Assembly: GCA_023433065.1 (NCBI GenBank)
Contig: JAEZET010000004.1
Location: 744,001 to 808,000, forward strand
DNA length: 64,000 nt
Reading direction: 5' to 3'
Source: Cyanobacteria bacterium OH_CBrB_359
GTDB taxonomy: Bacteria; Cyanobacteriota; Vampirovibrionia; Gastranaerophilales; Gastranaerophilaceae
Under the pieces are notes generated by a model, which worked only from the letters and a program-made list of their open reading frames with translations, had not been told where the DNA came from and did not search any database. Of the stretch, positions 42,558-51,527 are shown one piece after another; positions within the stretch are counted from its first letter, which is position 1, and each line of letters starts with the position of its first letter. The position numbers and the translations under genes are program-made.

Positions 42558-44267
42558 ATGAGCAAAGAAAATATAATAGCTGTGGCTAAAGGCGAAAAAA
42601 CAGCAGATTTACTGATAAAGAACGCTAATATTTTAAATGTATTTTCGGAAGAAATATACAAAAGCGACATTGCTATCCAAGATGGTTATATTGCGGCTAT
42701 AGGGTATGGCTATAAAGGTAATAATGAAATTGATTTAAACGGAAAATATCTATCGCCTTCTTTTATTGATGGACACGTACATATAGAGAGCTCAATGCTT
42801 CTTCCGTTAGAATTTAGTAAAGCCGTTGCAGTGAGCGGTACTACAGCAGTTGTTACGGATCCTCATGAAATTGCGAATGTACTCGGATTGCATGGAATAA
42901 GCTTTATGCGAGCAGCATCAAAAGGTTTGCCATTAGATATATATACTATGCTTCCCTCTTGCGTTCCTGCTTCAAGATATGAATCCTCCGGGTTTGAATT
43001 AAATAGTTATGACCTTGCTCTTCTTATTGATAAACCATGGGTTTTAGGAATGGCGGAAATGATGGATTTTCCTTCTGTTTTAAATCTTGATAAAAATGTT
43101 ATGGCAAAAATTCAATTAGCGTTGGAAAAAGGTAAGAGAGTGGACGGACACGCCCCATCTTTAAGCGGAAAAAACCTTAATGCTTATGTTGCAGCGGGTA
43201 TTACATCTGATCATGAATGTACTACTGTTGAAGAAGCAATAGAAAAGCTCAGGCTAGGAATGTATATCATGGTTAGAGAAGGCTCAAGTGCAAAAGATTT
43301 AGATTCCTTGCTTCCGTTTTTAACGTCTTATAATACAAGAAAATGTATGTTTGTGACAGATGACAGACATCCGCAGGATTTGAAAAATCATATAAATGAT
43401 ATGGTAAGAAAATGTGTAAAAGCAGGATTAAATCCAATCAAGGCTGTTCAAATGGCATCTTTAAATACAGCTGAGTACTTTAAACTTTCTGAAACAGGAG
43501 CTATAGCTCCCGGGTACAAAGCTGATATACTTGTATTTGATGATTTGATTGATTTTAAACCATCAATTGTGTTTAAAAATGGTGAAATTATAGCTAAAAA
43601 CGGAATTCTCGTCAAAGAACCTCAGTCTTATGAGATTCCTCATATAAGAGGTTCTGTAAATGTAAAATGGATTGAAAAAGAAGATTTTAAAATTAAAGCG
43701 GAATCAGATATCGTAAATACTATTAAAATTATTCCCAAACAGCTTATTACCAAATGCTCTGAGGGTATTGTTAATCTTATAGACGGGTACGCTGAGAGCA
43801 ATATTGAAGATGATATATTAAAAGTTATTGTAATAGAACGCCATAGAGCCAGTGGAAATATTGGTAAAGGTTTTGTCAATGGCTTTGGATTGAAAAACGG
43901 AGCATTAGCTTCAACAGTGGCCCATGATTCCCATAATATGATTGTTGTAGGGACAAATGATGCTGATATGTATAAAGCGGCTGTTGAGCTTGTCAAATCT
44001 CAAGGTGGAAAAGTTGTGGTGAAAGATGAAAAAGTTCTGGCCAAGCTGGAATTACCAATTGCAGGTCTTATGTCTAACAAAGAATTGGACTTTGTTATAA
44101 CTAAGTCTGAAGAACTCGATTATGCCGCCAATGAAATCGGATGTAATTTGGAAAATCCTTTTATGGCTATGTCATTTTTGTCACTTTCAGTCATTCCTGA
44201 ATTAAAGATTACTGACCAGGGTGTATTAGATGTCATAAATTCTGAATTTATCGATATTTTTAAATAA
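42558..44267 (+). CDS. ade: Adenine deaminase
   Basis: A 569-aa adenine deaminase (COG1001) converting adenine to hypoxanthine for purine salvage. The amidohydrolase metal site is visible as FIDGHVHIESSMLLP, GTTAVVTDPHEIANVLG and VDGHAPSLSGKNLNAY, followed by SDHECTTVEEAIEKLRLGMYIMVREGS and MFVTDDRHPQDL. The C-terminal domain (GNIGKGFVNGFGLKNGALASTVAHDSHNMIVVGTN) completes the family layout. Length is typical. AGGA precedes the ATG. The 240-bp upstream spacer is AT-rich with no riboswitch I can recognise. Confidence 0.95.
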   Translation: MSKENIIAVAKGEKTADLLIKNANILNVFSEEIYKSDIAIQDGYIAAIGYGYKGNNEIDLNGKYLSPSFIDGHVHIESSMLLPLEFSKAVAVSGTTAVVTDPHEIANVLGLHGISFMRAASKGLPLDIYTMLPSCVPASRYESSGFELNSYDLALLIDKPWVLGMAEMMDFPSVLNLDKNVMAKIQLALEKGKRVDGHAPSLSGKNLNAYVAAGITSDHECTTVEEAIEKLRLGMYIMVREGSSAKDLDSLLPFLTSYNTRKCMFVTDDRHPQDLKNHINDMVRKCVKAGLNPIKAVQMASLNTAEYFKLSETGAIAPGYKADILVFDDLIDFKPSIVFKNGEIIAKNGILVKEPQSYEIPHIRGSVNVKWIEKEDFKIKAESDIVNTIKIIPKQLITKCSEGIVNLIDGYAESNIEDDILKVIVIERHRASGNIGKGFVNGFGLKNGALASTVAHDSHNMIVVGTNDADMYKAAVELVKSQGGKVVVKDEKVLAKLELPIAGLMSNKELDFVITKSEELDYAANEIGCNLENPFMAMSFLSLSVIPELKITDQGVLDVINSEFIDIFK

Positions 44268-44273
44268 CAAAAA

Positions 44274-45614
44274 TTAATTTTTATTAGTAGTTTTTTTCAT
44301 TTTCTTGAACCTGAACAATATTATAAAAAGCTCAATCGGACCGATTAAGAATAAGGATACAGCAAGCCCTATCCAAAAGCCAAGCAATAGCAGGTTATAG
44401 TGGTATGCCAGTATAAACCCGAGCGGAATTCCAAATAGCCAGTAGGAGGCAATCGTACACAAAGATGCTGTTTTTGTCATTTTTAAGCCTTTTAAAACTC
44501 CTCCAAGAGCCACCTGCAAGCCGTCAAATACCTGAAATATCGCTGCAACAAAAATAATAGGAACTCCGGCTTTAATAACTTCAGGATTATCTGTAAATAT
44601 TTTAATAATTTCTTCGGGGTATCTAAAGAACAGATAAGAGCAACCGGCCATAAATAAAACTACCATAACTACACCTGAAAAAGAGTAGCGTTTTATTTGT
44701 TTTAAACTTTTCGCTCCGTTAAAGTATCCGACTTTAATCCCTATTGCATTTGACATTGCAAGAGGAATCATAAATGTGGTTGAAGCCAGAGTCAAGACTA
44801 TTGAGTGAGTCGATGCCAATACTGCTGAGATTTTACCCATTAGAATTGTAATTATATTAAAACCTAAGAACTCAAGTAAAAGAGCAAATCCTATTGGATA
44901 TCCGATTTTTAAAAGGTGTTTTATGTAATCAAAATTAAATAAAGTTTTAACTTTAAATAATTTTATACAATAAATAATCATTACTAAACCCATTAATGTT
45001 CTTATGATTAAAGTTGATATAGCTAAACCCACTGCTCCGAGTGAAGGGATAGGTCCAAAACCGAAAACTAAAATAAATGCAAGAATCAAGTGTAAAACCA
45101 GCGCAACAAGTAATAAAACATTAGGGAAATTAACTATCTCATGGGCTTGCAGGAATTCTTTTATTCCTTGATAAACATACATTCCGAAAAAAGAGAAAGA
45201 ACATATAAATATATATTCCTTAATCATCGGAATCAAATGTGCTTCAAAGCCCACTTTATCAACTAAAAATATTGATAAAAGTGAAATCAGGCATGTTAAA
45301 ATAGACAAAAGTATTGAGAAATTTATGCTGGTAGTAAAAAATTTTTTAGTAGGAGTTCTACTTCCTCTATAGTTTGCAAGTACTATTGATATACTTGCCA
45401 TTAGACCTATTCCGATTATTGATATTGAAAAAAGTATTGAATTAGCAATACTAATGGCAGCAAGCGTATTTATATTATGTCTTGCCGCAACAAAAACATC
45501 CGTTGCACCAATTAATATTTGACCCAAATTGCCTACAATTAATGGGATAGATAATAAAAACAGCTCAATAAAAGGATTTTTAGTATGTGTAATTTTTTGA
45601 AAAGTTTCTCTCAC
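44274..45614 (-). CDS. MATE-family multidrug/sodium antiporter
   Basis: A 446-aa, twelve-helix membrane protein with the MATE fold (NorM-like). LLSIPLIVGNLGQILIGATDVFVAARHNINTLAAISIANS is the first helix pair, with the internal repeat of the family around KIGYPIGFALLLEFLGFNIITILMG. It exports cationic compounds in exchange for sodium or protons. It is convergent with ade (6 nt). No regulator is adjacent. Confidence 0.92.
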   Translation of the reverse strand: MRETFQKITHTKNPFIELFLLSIPLIVGNLGQILIGATDVFVAARHNINTLAAISIANSILFSISIIGIGLMASISIVLANYRGSRTPTKKFFTTSINFSILLSILTCLISLLSIFLVDKVGFEAHLIPMIKEYIFICSFSFFGMYVYQGIKEFLQAHEIVNFPNVLLLVALVLHLILAFILVFGFGPIPSLGAVGLAISTLIIRTLMGLVMIIYCIKLFKVKTLFNFDYIKHLLKIGYPIGFALLLEFLGFNIITILMGKISAVLASTHSIVLTLASTTFMIPLAMSNAIGIKVGYFNGAKSLKQIKRYSFSGVVMVVLFMAGCSYLFFRYPEEIIKIFTDNPEVIKAGVPIIFVAAIFQVFDGLQVALGGVLKGLKMTKTASLCTIASYWLFGIPLGFILAYHYNLLLLGFWIGLAVSLFLIGPIELFIILFRFKKMKKTTNKN

Positions 45615-45645
45615 TACATTATTTTATACTAAAAATTTATTAAAT

Positions 45646-46059
45646 TTACTTTTCTTCTTTCATATCAATTGAAGCAGGGTCGAATAATTGTCCGCCTGTA
45701 TTTTCTGTATCAGAATCAGGATTTAATTTTACTAACTTCGGATATATTGATTCTGAAGGTTCAATATTGGCTTCAGCAGGTTCAGCCGCTGGAACCGTAT
45801 CTACAGGTTTTGCCGGCTCAGTAATCTCTTCGACTTTATCTTTTGCAGGAACTGTTGCTTTAGCGTCTTCACATTCGCAAGTTGGGCAACATTTTTTTTC
45901 TTCTTTATGGAATTCTACCCTGTCAGTATTGAACTTTGGTGTTGAGAGAATTGTTTGTTGCTGGCAATTTCCTTCGCTACAAGTTGTTTTGGGAGTCGAA
46001 ACCCCACCTTGATTTACGTAGCTTGATTTAAAGCTGATTTTAACTGGATTTATAAACAT
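45646..46059 (-). CDS. Cys-containing, Pro/Glu/Ala-rich protein with 'ISFKS' motif
   Basis: A 137-aa protein beginning MFINPVKISFKSSYVNQGG; 'ISFKS' (8-12) is the shared N-terminal motif. A Cys cluster (KCCPTCECEDA, about 56-66) plus Cys26 and Cys31 could bind a metal. Residues 68-110 are low-complexity Pro/Ala/Glu/Val (TVPAKDKVEEITEPAKPVD), probably disordered. There is no signal peptide. It lies downstream of the radical SAM triplet on the same strand, separated by about 107 nt. It might be a substrate or accessory of these enzymes, but nothing proves it. Confidence 0.55.
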   Translation of the reverse strand: MFINPVKISFKSSYVNQGGVSTPKTTCSEGNCQQQTILSTPKFNTDRVEFHKEEKKCCPTCECEDAKATVPAKDKVEEITEPAKPVDTVPAAEPAEANIEPSESIYPKLVKLNPDSDTENTGGQLFDPASIDMKEEK

Positions 46060-46166
46060 ATTAATTTTCTCCTTTTCCTCGATGGTAATATAAAAACTGA
46101 AATATAAACTTTTGCTAGAAAATTTATATTTTTTTACATTAATTTATCTTAAAAGTTAAAGGACAA

Positions 46167-47150
46167 TTATATAAGGCAAAAATCGGCAGCATTTTCAGTT
46201 AAGTATCTTGCGCTGTTATATAAAATTACCTGCATTCCGTTCTTTTTAGCTTGTTCTGAAATATATGACAATTGTTGCGGAATGTGCAAAGGTATAGATT
46301 TGTTTTCTCTTTGTACTTTAAACCATTCATGCTCAATATCAACCACAATAGTGTAAACTGAATGCTTAAGATTTAAATTCAGCCAACTGTCAATCTCTTC
46401 ATAAGTGTCATTTATTCCGGGTACGAATATAAATTTAGTTGATACAAATCTTTTATTTTCTTTTTGCACCTGGGCATATTTTCCTGTCGTATCCCATACT
46501 TTGTCAAAGTGGGGAAATATTTTGATTTTTTCATAAGTATTTGCAAATCCTGAGTCTAAAGACACAACTACATTTATCTTACCTTCTTTGACTCCTCTTT
46601 GGATTCCTTTTGAAAATTTTATGCCTGAAGTATGGATGGTAATATTGTGAACATTATTATCAAGTAAAAAATTTATTAAATCTTCAAATTCATTTAATAT
46701 TGTAGGTTCTCCCCCGGCAAATGTTATTTCACCTCCCGGTCTAAATAATTTTTTCTTGAATAAATCTTTTATTACAGGGAGCACTTTATAGTGCGTTTTT
46801 TTGTTGTAATAGTCTTTATCATGCTCTGTAAAACAGTAGATACATTTACAGTTGCAATGTGTCCAGTGATTAAAGTGGATGTAATTGAAATAAAATTTGT
46901 CATCGTCCCACTCTTTATTTTCAAGATTAAAGCACCCTTCACAGCGAGGATCGATTATTCCTTTTTTATTGTCTTCAATAAATTTCTTTTTAAGTGAATA
47001 TAAATCTTCCCAATTTATTGATTCTCCGTTATATTTTTCTTTAAAAATAACATTTCCGCCCCCTACATGGCATCTTAGGCAGCACATTTCTATGTGTTCC
47101 GGTTCAAAATTTAACCCATGGATTAACCAATTGCAACTGGTGTATTTCAC
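46167..47150 (-). CDS. Radical SAM enzyme with N-terminal Cys-rich domain (tandem copy 3)
   Basis: A 327-aa radical SAM protein. The CX3CX2C cluster ligands are Cys99, Cys103 and Cys106 in HCNCKCIYC, with an extra Cys101. FAGGEPTILNEF is the SAM-binding GGE motif. The N-terminal 75 residues contain SCNW, ...EMCCLRCHVGGGN and RCEGC, a pattern resembling an auxiliary iron-sulfur (SPASM-like) domain but placed before the barrel. It has two paralogues immediately upstream (47196-48173, 48163-49188) with the same layout. The start is GTG 47150 with GAGGG upstream. The substrate is unknown. Confidence 0.85.
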   Translation of the reverse strand: MKYTSCNWLIHGLNFEPEHIEMCCLRCHVGGGNVIFKEKYNGESINWEDLYSLKKKFIEDNKKGIIDPRCEGCFNLENKEWDDDKFYFNYIHFNHWTHCNCKCIYCFTEHDKDYYNKKTHYKVLPVIKDLFKKKLFRPGGEITFAGGEPTILNEFEDLINFLLDNNVHNITIHTSGIKFSKGIQRGVKEGKINVVVSLDSGFANTYEKIKIFPHFDKVWDTTGKYAQVQKENKRFVSTKFIFVPGINDTYEEIDSWLNLNLKHSVYTIVVDIEHEWFKVQRENKSIPLHIPQQLSYISEQAKKNGMQVILYNSARYLTENAADFCLI

Positions 47151-47195
47151 TGTTTTACCCTCAAATCCGATTTGTATTTATAAAGTAGCATTGTA

Positions 47196-48173
47196 TTATT
47201 CCGTAGTCAACGTGTGACTTCTTTCGTTCATCATATGGGCAGCTCTTTCATACAGCTCATATTTTAAACCCATTTCTTCCGCTTTTTCTTTTGTGAAGTC
47301 AAATAGTTTATAAATTTCTTCAGGAACATTTGGTCTTATACCATAAAACCATTGTGATTCTATTTCCTGAATTACATAGTTTATACCGGAGCTTTTACTT
47401 TTTTCCAGCCATTTTATAATTTCTTCTTTGTTGTCATTTATTCCGGGGATTACTATATATTTTGTTTTGACTAAATCTGGTCTGCATTGTTTTGATGCGT
47501 ATTTTTTCAAATGTTTCCATACTTTATCATATGTTTTAACTTCTTTGATTTTTTGGTGGAGTTCTTTGCTTCCGGCATCAACCGATACGATTACATCTAC
47601 AGCACCTTTTTTAAGTCCTTTTTCGATTGCCCGGCTATAATCCATACAAGCCGAGTGAATCCTTGTGAAATGTACGCCGAAATCTATAAATAAATTGAGT
47701 AATTTCTCAAATTCTTTAAGCAAGGTAACTTCCCCTCCGCCAAAACTTACGTGTCCTCCCGGGATTAGAATGCCTTTTTTTATCATATCTTTGGCTATCG
47801 GCAAAAAGTCATACGTTACCTTTGAGTTATAGTAATCTTTTTTATTGTGAGTATGGCAATAAATGCAGTGACAGTTACATTTTGTCCAATAATCAAGATT
47901 TATCATATTGATGTGAAAGCCGCTCGTGTCCCATTCATCTTCCACAAGAAAAATACAGCCTTCGCATTTATGAAAAGTTTCTCCATTTTTATGGATTTCT
48001 TTAATTTCATTTTTATATTGAATTATTTTTTCCCAATCAACAGCTTCACCATGGTAATCTTTGATTATAACAGTATCACCACCACCTAAAGAACTGTATT
48101 GGCAACAAGTTTTAATAGAGTCTATATCAAAGTGGATTCCATATTCCAGCCATGCGCAACTTTTATATCTCAA
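47196..48173 (-). CDS. Radical SAM enzyme with N-terminal Cys-rich domain (tandem copy 2)
   Basis: A 325-aa paralogue of its two neighbours. It shares KSCAWL...IKTCCQYSSLGGGD, KCEGCIFL, YWTKCNCHCIYCHTHNKKDYYNS, GHVSFGGGEVTLLKEFEKLL, VSVDAGSKEL and KYIVIPGINDNKEEI with copies 1 and 3. One Cys of the N-terminal cluster (the C in CCxxC) is replaced by Ser-Ser-Leu here, so the auxiliary cluster may differ, and the usual P of GGEP is V. The start is TTG 48173, 11 nt inside the upstream gene, with AGAGGA before it, so translation is coupled. Confidence 0.83.
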   Translation of the reverse strand: MRYKSCAWLEYGIHFDIDSIKTCCQYSSLGGGDTVIIKDYHGEAVDWEKIIQYKNEIKEIHKNGETFHKCEGCIFLVEDEWDTSGFHINMINLDYWTKCNCHCIYCHTHNKKDYYNSKVTYDFLPIAKDMIKKGILIPGGHVSFGGGEVTLLKEFEKLLNLFIDFGVHFTRIHSACMDYSRAIEKGLKKGAVDVIVSVDAGSKELHQKIKEVKTYDKVWKHLKKYASKQCRPDLVKTKYIVIPGINDNKEEIIKWLEKSKSSGINYVIQEIESQWFYGIRPNVPEEIYKLFDFTKEKAEEMGLKYELYERAAHMMNERSHTLTTE

Positions 48174-49188
48174 TTTTCGATTCCTCTTTGACCCTTCTCA
48201 TATGTGCTGCTCTATCGTACAATTCGCAGTTAATCATATTTAATTCTTTTGCTCTGTTTATTCCGTATTCAAGTAATTCGTATACATGTTTTGGTATATT
48301 GTGTTTATTGTGTTCGTACCATCCGCCTTCAACATCGAGTACAATCCAGCTTACGCCTGAGTTTACTGTTAGCTGAAACCATTTCTCGAGTTCTTCCATT
48401 GTGTCATTTACCCCGGGAATAATTATGTATTTAGTTCTTGCAAGTCCTTTGTTTTCAGTTTGTGCATCAGCGTATTTTTTAACATTTTCCCATACTTTAT
48501 TGAATGTTGCCACACGTTTTATCTTTTTGTAAGTTTCTTCTGTTCCTGAATCAACAGATATTACAACGTTTAATTTACCTTCGCTTATACCTCTTGCCAT
48601 AGCAGGAGAAAATTTAATCCCTGAAGAATGAACTCTAATGTTGTCCATCCCGTAATCCAGTAATAAATCTACCATTGGTTCAAATTCTTCTAAGATTGCA
48701 GGTTCTCCGCCTCCGAATCCTATTTCGCCGCCAGGTCTTAGCAATTTTCTGTCAGCCATATCTTTTATTACGGCGAACATGTTGTAATTTTTCCTTGTAT
48801 TAAAATGGTCCCAGCCGCCTTCTGTAAAACAGTACATGCACTTGCAGTTGCATTTTGTCCAGTGGTTAAATACTATGTAATCAATATAGTCTTCTTCATC
48901 CCATTCTCTTTCTTTCAAGAAAATACAACCTTTACATCTTTCAAGGATAATGCCTTTTTTATTTAATTCACGCATTTTACGTTTCTCTTTAAAGAATTTT
49001 TTCCAATTTACAAGACTTCCGTCATAATTGTCTATTAAAATTTGTCTGCCGCCGCCTTCATGACAGTTAAAACAGCACATTTTTATATCTGAATAATCAA
49101 CATTAAATCCATGTTGAACATATTCACAGCTCACATATCTTTTCTTCCGGTTCTTTTTAAAAAGTTTTTTAATTCTTTGCAGCAACAT
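48163..49188 (-). CDS. Radical SAM enzyme with N-terminal Cys-rich domain (tandem copy 1)
   Basis: A 341-aa, first gene of the tandem trio. A basic extension LLQRIKKLFKKNRKKR precedes the shared N-terminal Cys domain (VSCEYVQHGF, MCCFNCHEGGG, RCKGC). The radical SAM core is HWTKCNCKCMYCFTEGGWDHFN with CX3CX2C, GEIGFGGGEPAILEEFE, VISVDSGTEETYKKIKRV and KYIIIPGVNDTMEEL. It is about as similar to copy 3 as to copy 2 by eye. It overlaps copy 2 by 11 nt. It follows the metzincin-TPR gene on the same strand by 57 nt. Confidence 0.85.
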   Translation of the reverse strand: MLLQRIKKLFKKNRKKRYVSCEYVQHGFNVDYSDIKMCCFNCHEGGGRQILIDNYDGSLVNWKKFFKEKRKMRELNKKGIILERCKGCIFLKEREWDEEDYIDYIVFNHWTKCNCKCMYCFTEGGWDHFNTRKNYNMFAVIKDMADRKLLRPGGEIGFGGGEPAILEEFEPMVDLLLDYGMDNIRVHSSGIKFSPAMARGISEGKLNVVISVDSGTEETYKKIKRVATFNKVWENVKKYADAQTENKGLARTKYIIIPGVNDTMEELEKWFQLTVNSGVSWIVLDVEGGWYEHNKHNIPKHVYELLEYGINRAKELNMINCELYDRAAHMRRVKEESKIEI

Positions 49189-49245
49189 AAGTTTATGATA
49201 ATTCTTTAGTTTTATTTTTGCAAGGTTAATAATATTATTATATAT

Positions 49246-50262
49246 TTATTTTTTCTTAGAATCGATTAATTCTGTTTTTGAAAAATTATTTTTCAGTATT
49301 TCATTGGCTTGAATAGCATATTTGTCTTTTTTAAGCCAGGGATTTCGTTTTAAAAATTCATTGTATAAGAGTTTTGTTTGAGGAATTTTGTTTGCCTTTT
49401 TGGATATTTTAGCAAGCGAATATAGGTATACGGTGTTTTTAGCGTCCAGTTTAAGAGCTTCGTCCAGATATAAATAGGCTTTAGCATAATCGTTTTTTTT
49501 AATGTAACAAAGCGCAAGAGAATATAATGCGGGATGAAAATCTCTATATTTACTAAGTATATTGTTGTATTCTACTATTGCATTATCATAGTCTCCAGAC
49601 AATCTTATTGCTTCAGCTTTATTTAAAAGCGCTACAGGGTTATCAAGAGGTAGTGTTTTATTTTCTTTAATTTTTAAATTGAAATTTTTAACAGAATATA
49701 ATTGTTTAATTGTTTCTTTATCAGAGTCAGAGGGGGTTGAAACTCTTGGTGAAAAGTACATAATATCTTTTTTATCCTCACTGTGTCCTGTTAACCCTAA
49801 GGCATGGACTATTTCATGAGTCAGTAAAAGTTCTATATCTTTTGGATTTGTATTTTTATTTGGTTTTACCAGATAGATGTTTGCATTGATAAGTTTATTA
49901 TTTTGTTTGTTTGTGTTTGTTAAAGCAGCAATATTTTGGGGCAGTTTATCAACAAAAATTACTTTAATATCGGCAATTTGTTCCTTGTCGGTAAAAGAAA
50001 AATCTATAAGTGAAGAAGAATTGTTTTCCCAGGTTAAGAAGGCATTAGTCATTGAATTATAATATTTGGTTTTTTGGATAAATACTATTATAGGTGATTT
50101 TTCCCATCGGGAAATTTTACCTGTTTGTGAAAATGCACTTTCGATATACGATTTATTTTCAATATCTTGAGAGAAAACAGGTTGAAATGTAAGCAATATC
50201 GAACTAAATAAAATAATGATAATTATTAATTTTGCTAAAATTGTTTTTGAATTTTTAAACAA
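49246..50262 (-). CDS. Secreted metzincin-type metalloprotease with TPR repeats
   Basis: A 338-aa protein with a signal peptide (ILAKLIIIIILFSSILLTF...FSQD). The zinc site is HEIVHALGLTGHS, the HEXXHXXGXXGH of metzincins (matrixin-like), followed by the Met-turn DIMYFSP. From about residue 205, tetratricopeptide repeats follow (ALLNKAEAIRLSGDYDNAIVEYNNIL, PALYSLALCYIKKNDYAKAYLYLDEAL). It is probably a periplasmic or secreted protease with a protein-binding tail. The start is TTG 50262 after AGGA. It lies upstream of the radical SAM trio on the same strand and could process a modified product (inference). Confidence 0.82.
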   Translation of the reverse strand: MFKNSKTILAKLIIIIILFSSILLTFQPVFSQDIENKSYIESAFSQTGKISRWEKSPIIVFIQKTKYYNSMTNAFLTWENNSSSLIDFSFTDKEQIADIKVIFVDKLPQNIAALTNTNKQNNKLINANIYLVKPNKNTNPKDIELLLTHEIVHALGLTGHSEDKKDIMYFSPRVSTPSDSDKETIKQLYSVKNFNLKIKENKTLPLDNPVALLNKAEAIRLSGDYDNAIVEYNNILSKYRDFHPALYSLALCYIKKNDYAKAYLYLDEALKLDAKNTVYLYSLAKISKKANKIPQTKLLYNEFLKRNPWLKKDKYAIQANEILKNNFSKTELIDSKKK

Positions 50263-50411
50263 TTATTCCTCGATAAATTAACTACTGCGATTCAAATTGT
50301 ACATTATCTATATATGACTAATCAATAAAAAATCTTTTAACAAAAATATTTTGTAAACTAATTCAAAACTGCTATATAATAATTATTGTTATTAAAATAC
50401 TTGGTAAAAAA

Positions 50412-51449
50412 ATGGCAAATATAATTCTTACTTATAAGTGTAATTTAAAATGTTCATATTGTTTTGCTAATGAATTTGTAAATAAAAGCAATGAAGAAAT
50501 AACTATTGAAAATTTTAAACAGGCACTTGAATTTATAAAAAAAGACGGAAGTAAAAAAGTAGGTTTAATAGGTGGAGAACCTACCTTGCATCCTGAATTT
50601 AAAGAAATACTTAATATTTTAAAAAAAGATAAATTCATTGAAAATGTAGTTATATATACAAATGGCGCATATATTGATAAATTTATAGATGATATAAAAC
50701 ATAAAAAATTTAAATTGTTAATTAACTGCAATTCACAAGAATTGATTGGAGAACAATATCACATACTTTGTAAGAATTTGGATATACTCTCGAGTAAGTT
50801 TAAACCAAAAGAAAATAAATTTGTTCTCGGGATAAACCTATATTCACCTGATATGGATTATTCCTATATCATTGAACTATTGAAAAAGCATAAACTGAAA
50901 ATGCTTAGATTTTCAATGATTGCTCCGAATCAAAATAAATCTTCTAAATTTAATGTTTTAGGTCATTGCGAGCAAATGCATTCAATTGTGTTTAGCCTCC
51001 TTAATGATTTGTATTTTCAAAAAATTATTCCTGTATACGATTGCAATCAGTTTCCGATTTGTTTACATTCCGATGAAGATAAAAAACTTATTGATTCAAT
51101 AGTTCAACTTGCACGAAAGAGTAAGATATATACAAATGTAGATCAGGAAATTTCAACTTGCAAACCTATAGTTGATATTTTACCCAATCTCACTGCTGTA
51201 AGATGTTTTGGACTTTCTAATTATGCAAAAGTTCCAATATATGATTTTAAAAATTTAAAAGAATTAAAAAGATACTTCTTTAATATATTTGATGTGTTTG
51301 GACAAAATATATGCATAGATCCAAGTTGTGTAGATTGCAAAATCAAGCAAGTATCTCGCTGTGGAGTATGTTTTGTTTACAAAATTATTGACATAATCAA
51401 TGTTGCAGAATATACTAAAAATTTGGTAAATCAAAAATTAAAATTTTAA
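50412..51449 (+). CDS. Radical SAM protein with C-terminal auxiliary Cys cluster
   Basis: A 345-aa protein starting ANIILTYKCNLKCSYCFANEF (CX3CX2C), then GLIGGEPTLHPEFKEIL and VVIYTNGAYI. C-terminal cysteines (VRCFGLS, CIDPSCVDCKIKQVSRCGVC) resemble a SPASM/twitch auxiliary cluster as in peptide-modifying radical SAM enzymes. It is followed 78 nt later by the TupA-like ATP-grasp gene and then by a 55-aa peptide gene. GG lies at -8, a weak ribosome site; a TATAAT-like box is upstream. I infer a role in modification of a peptide or protein. Confidence 0.82.
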   Translation: MANIILTYKCNLKCSYCFANEFVNKSNEEITIENFKQALEFIKKDGSKKVGLIGGEPTLHPEFKEILNILKKDKFIENVVIYTNGAYIDKFIDDIKHKKFKLLINCNSQELIGEQYHILCKNLDILSSKFKPKENKFVLGINLYSPDMDYSYIIELLKKHKLKMLRFSMIAPNQNKSSKFNVLGHCEQMHSIVFSLLNDLYFQKIIPVYDCNQFPICLHSDEDKKLIDSIVQLARKSKIYTNVDQEISTCKPIVDILPNLTAVRCFGLSNYAKVPIYDFKNLKELKRYFFNIFDVFGQNICIDPSCVDCKIKQVSRCGVCFVYKIIDIINVAEYTKNLVNQKLKF

Positions 51450-51527
51450 TAGTAGTGTTTATTAATTTGCATTTTTATATTTTATGAGAGCTAGGTAATT
51501 TACATTTATGGGATTGAAAGGAAATAA

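Noticed and set aside
43640..43996. A 118-codon minus-strand frame inside ade
   Set aside because: It is fully antisense to the conserved C-terminal domain of adenine deaminase.
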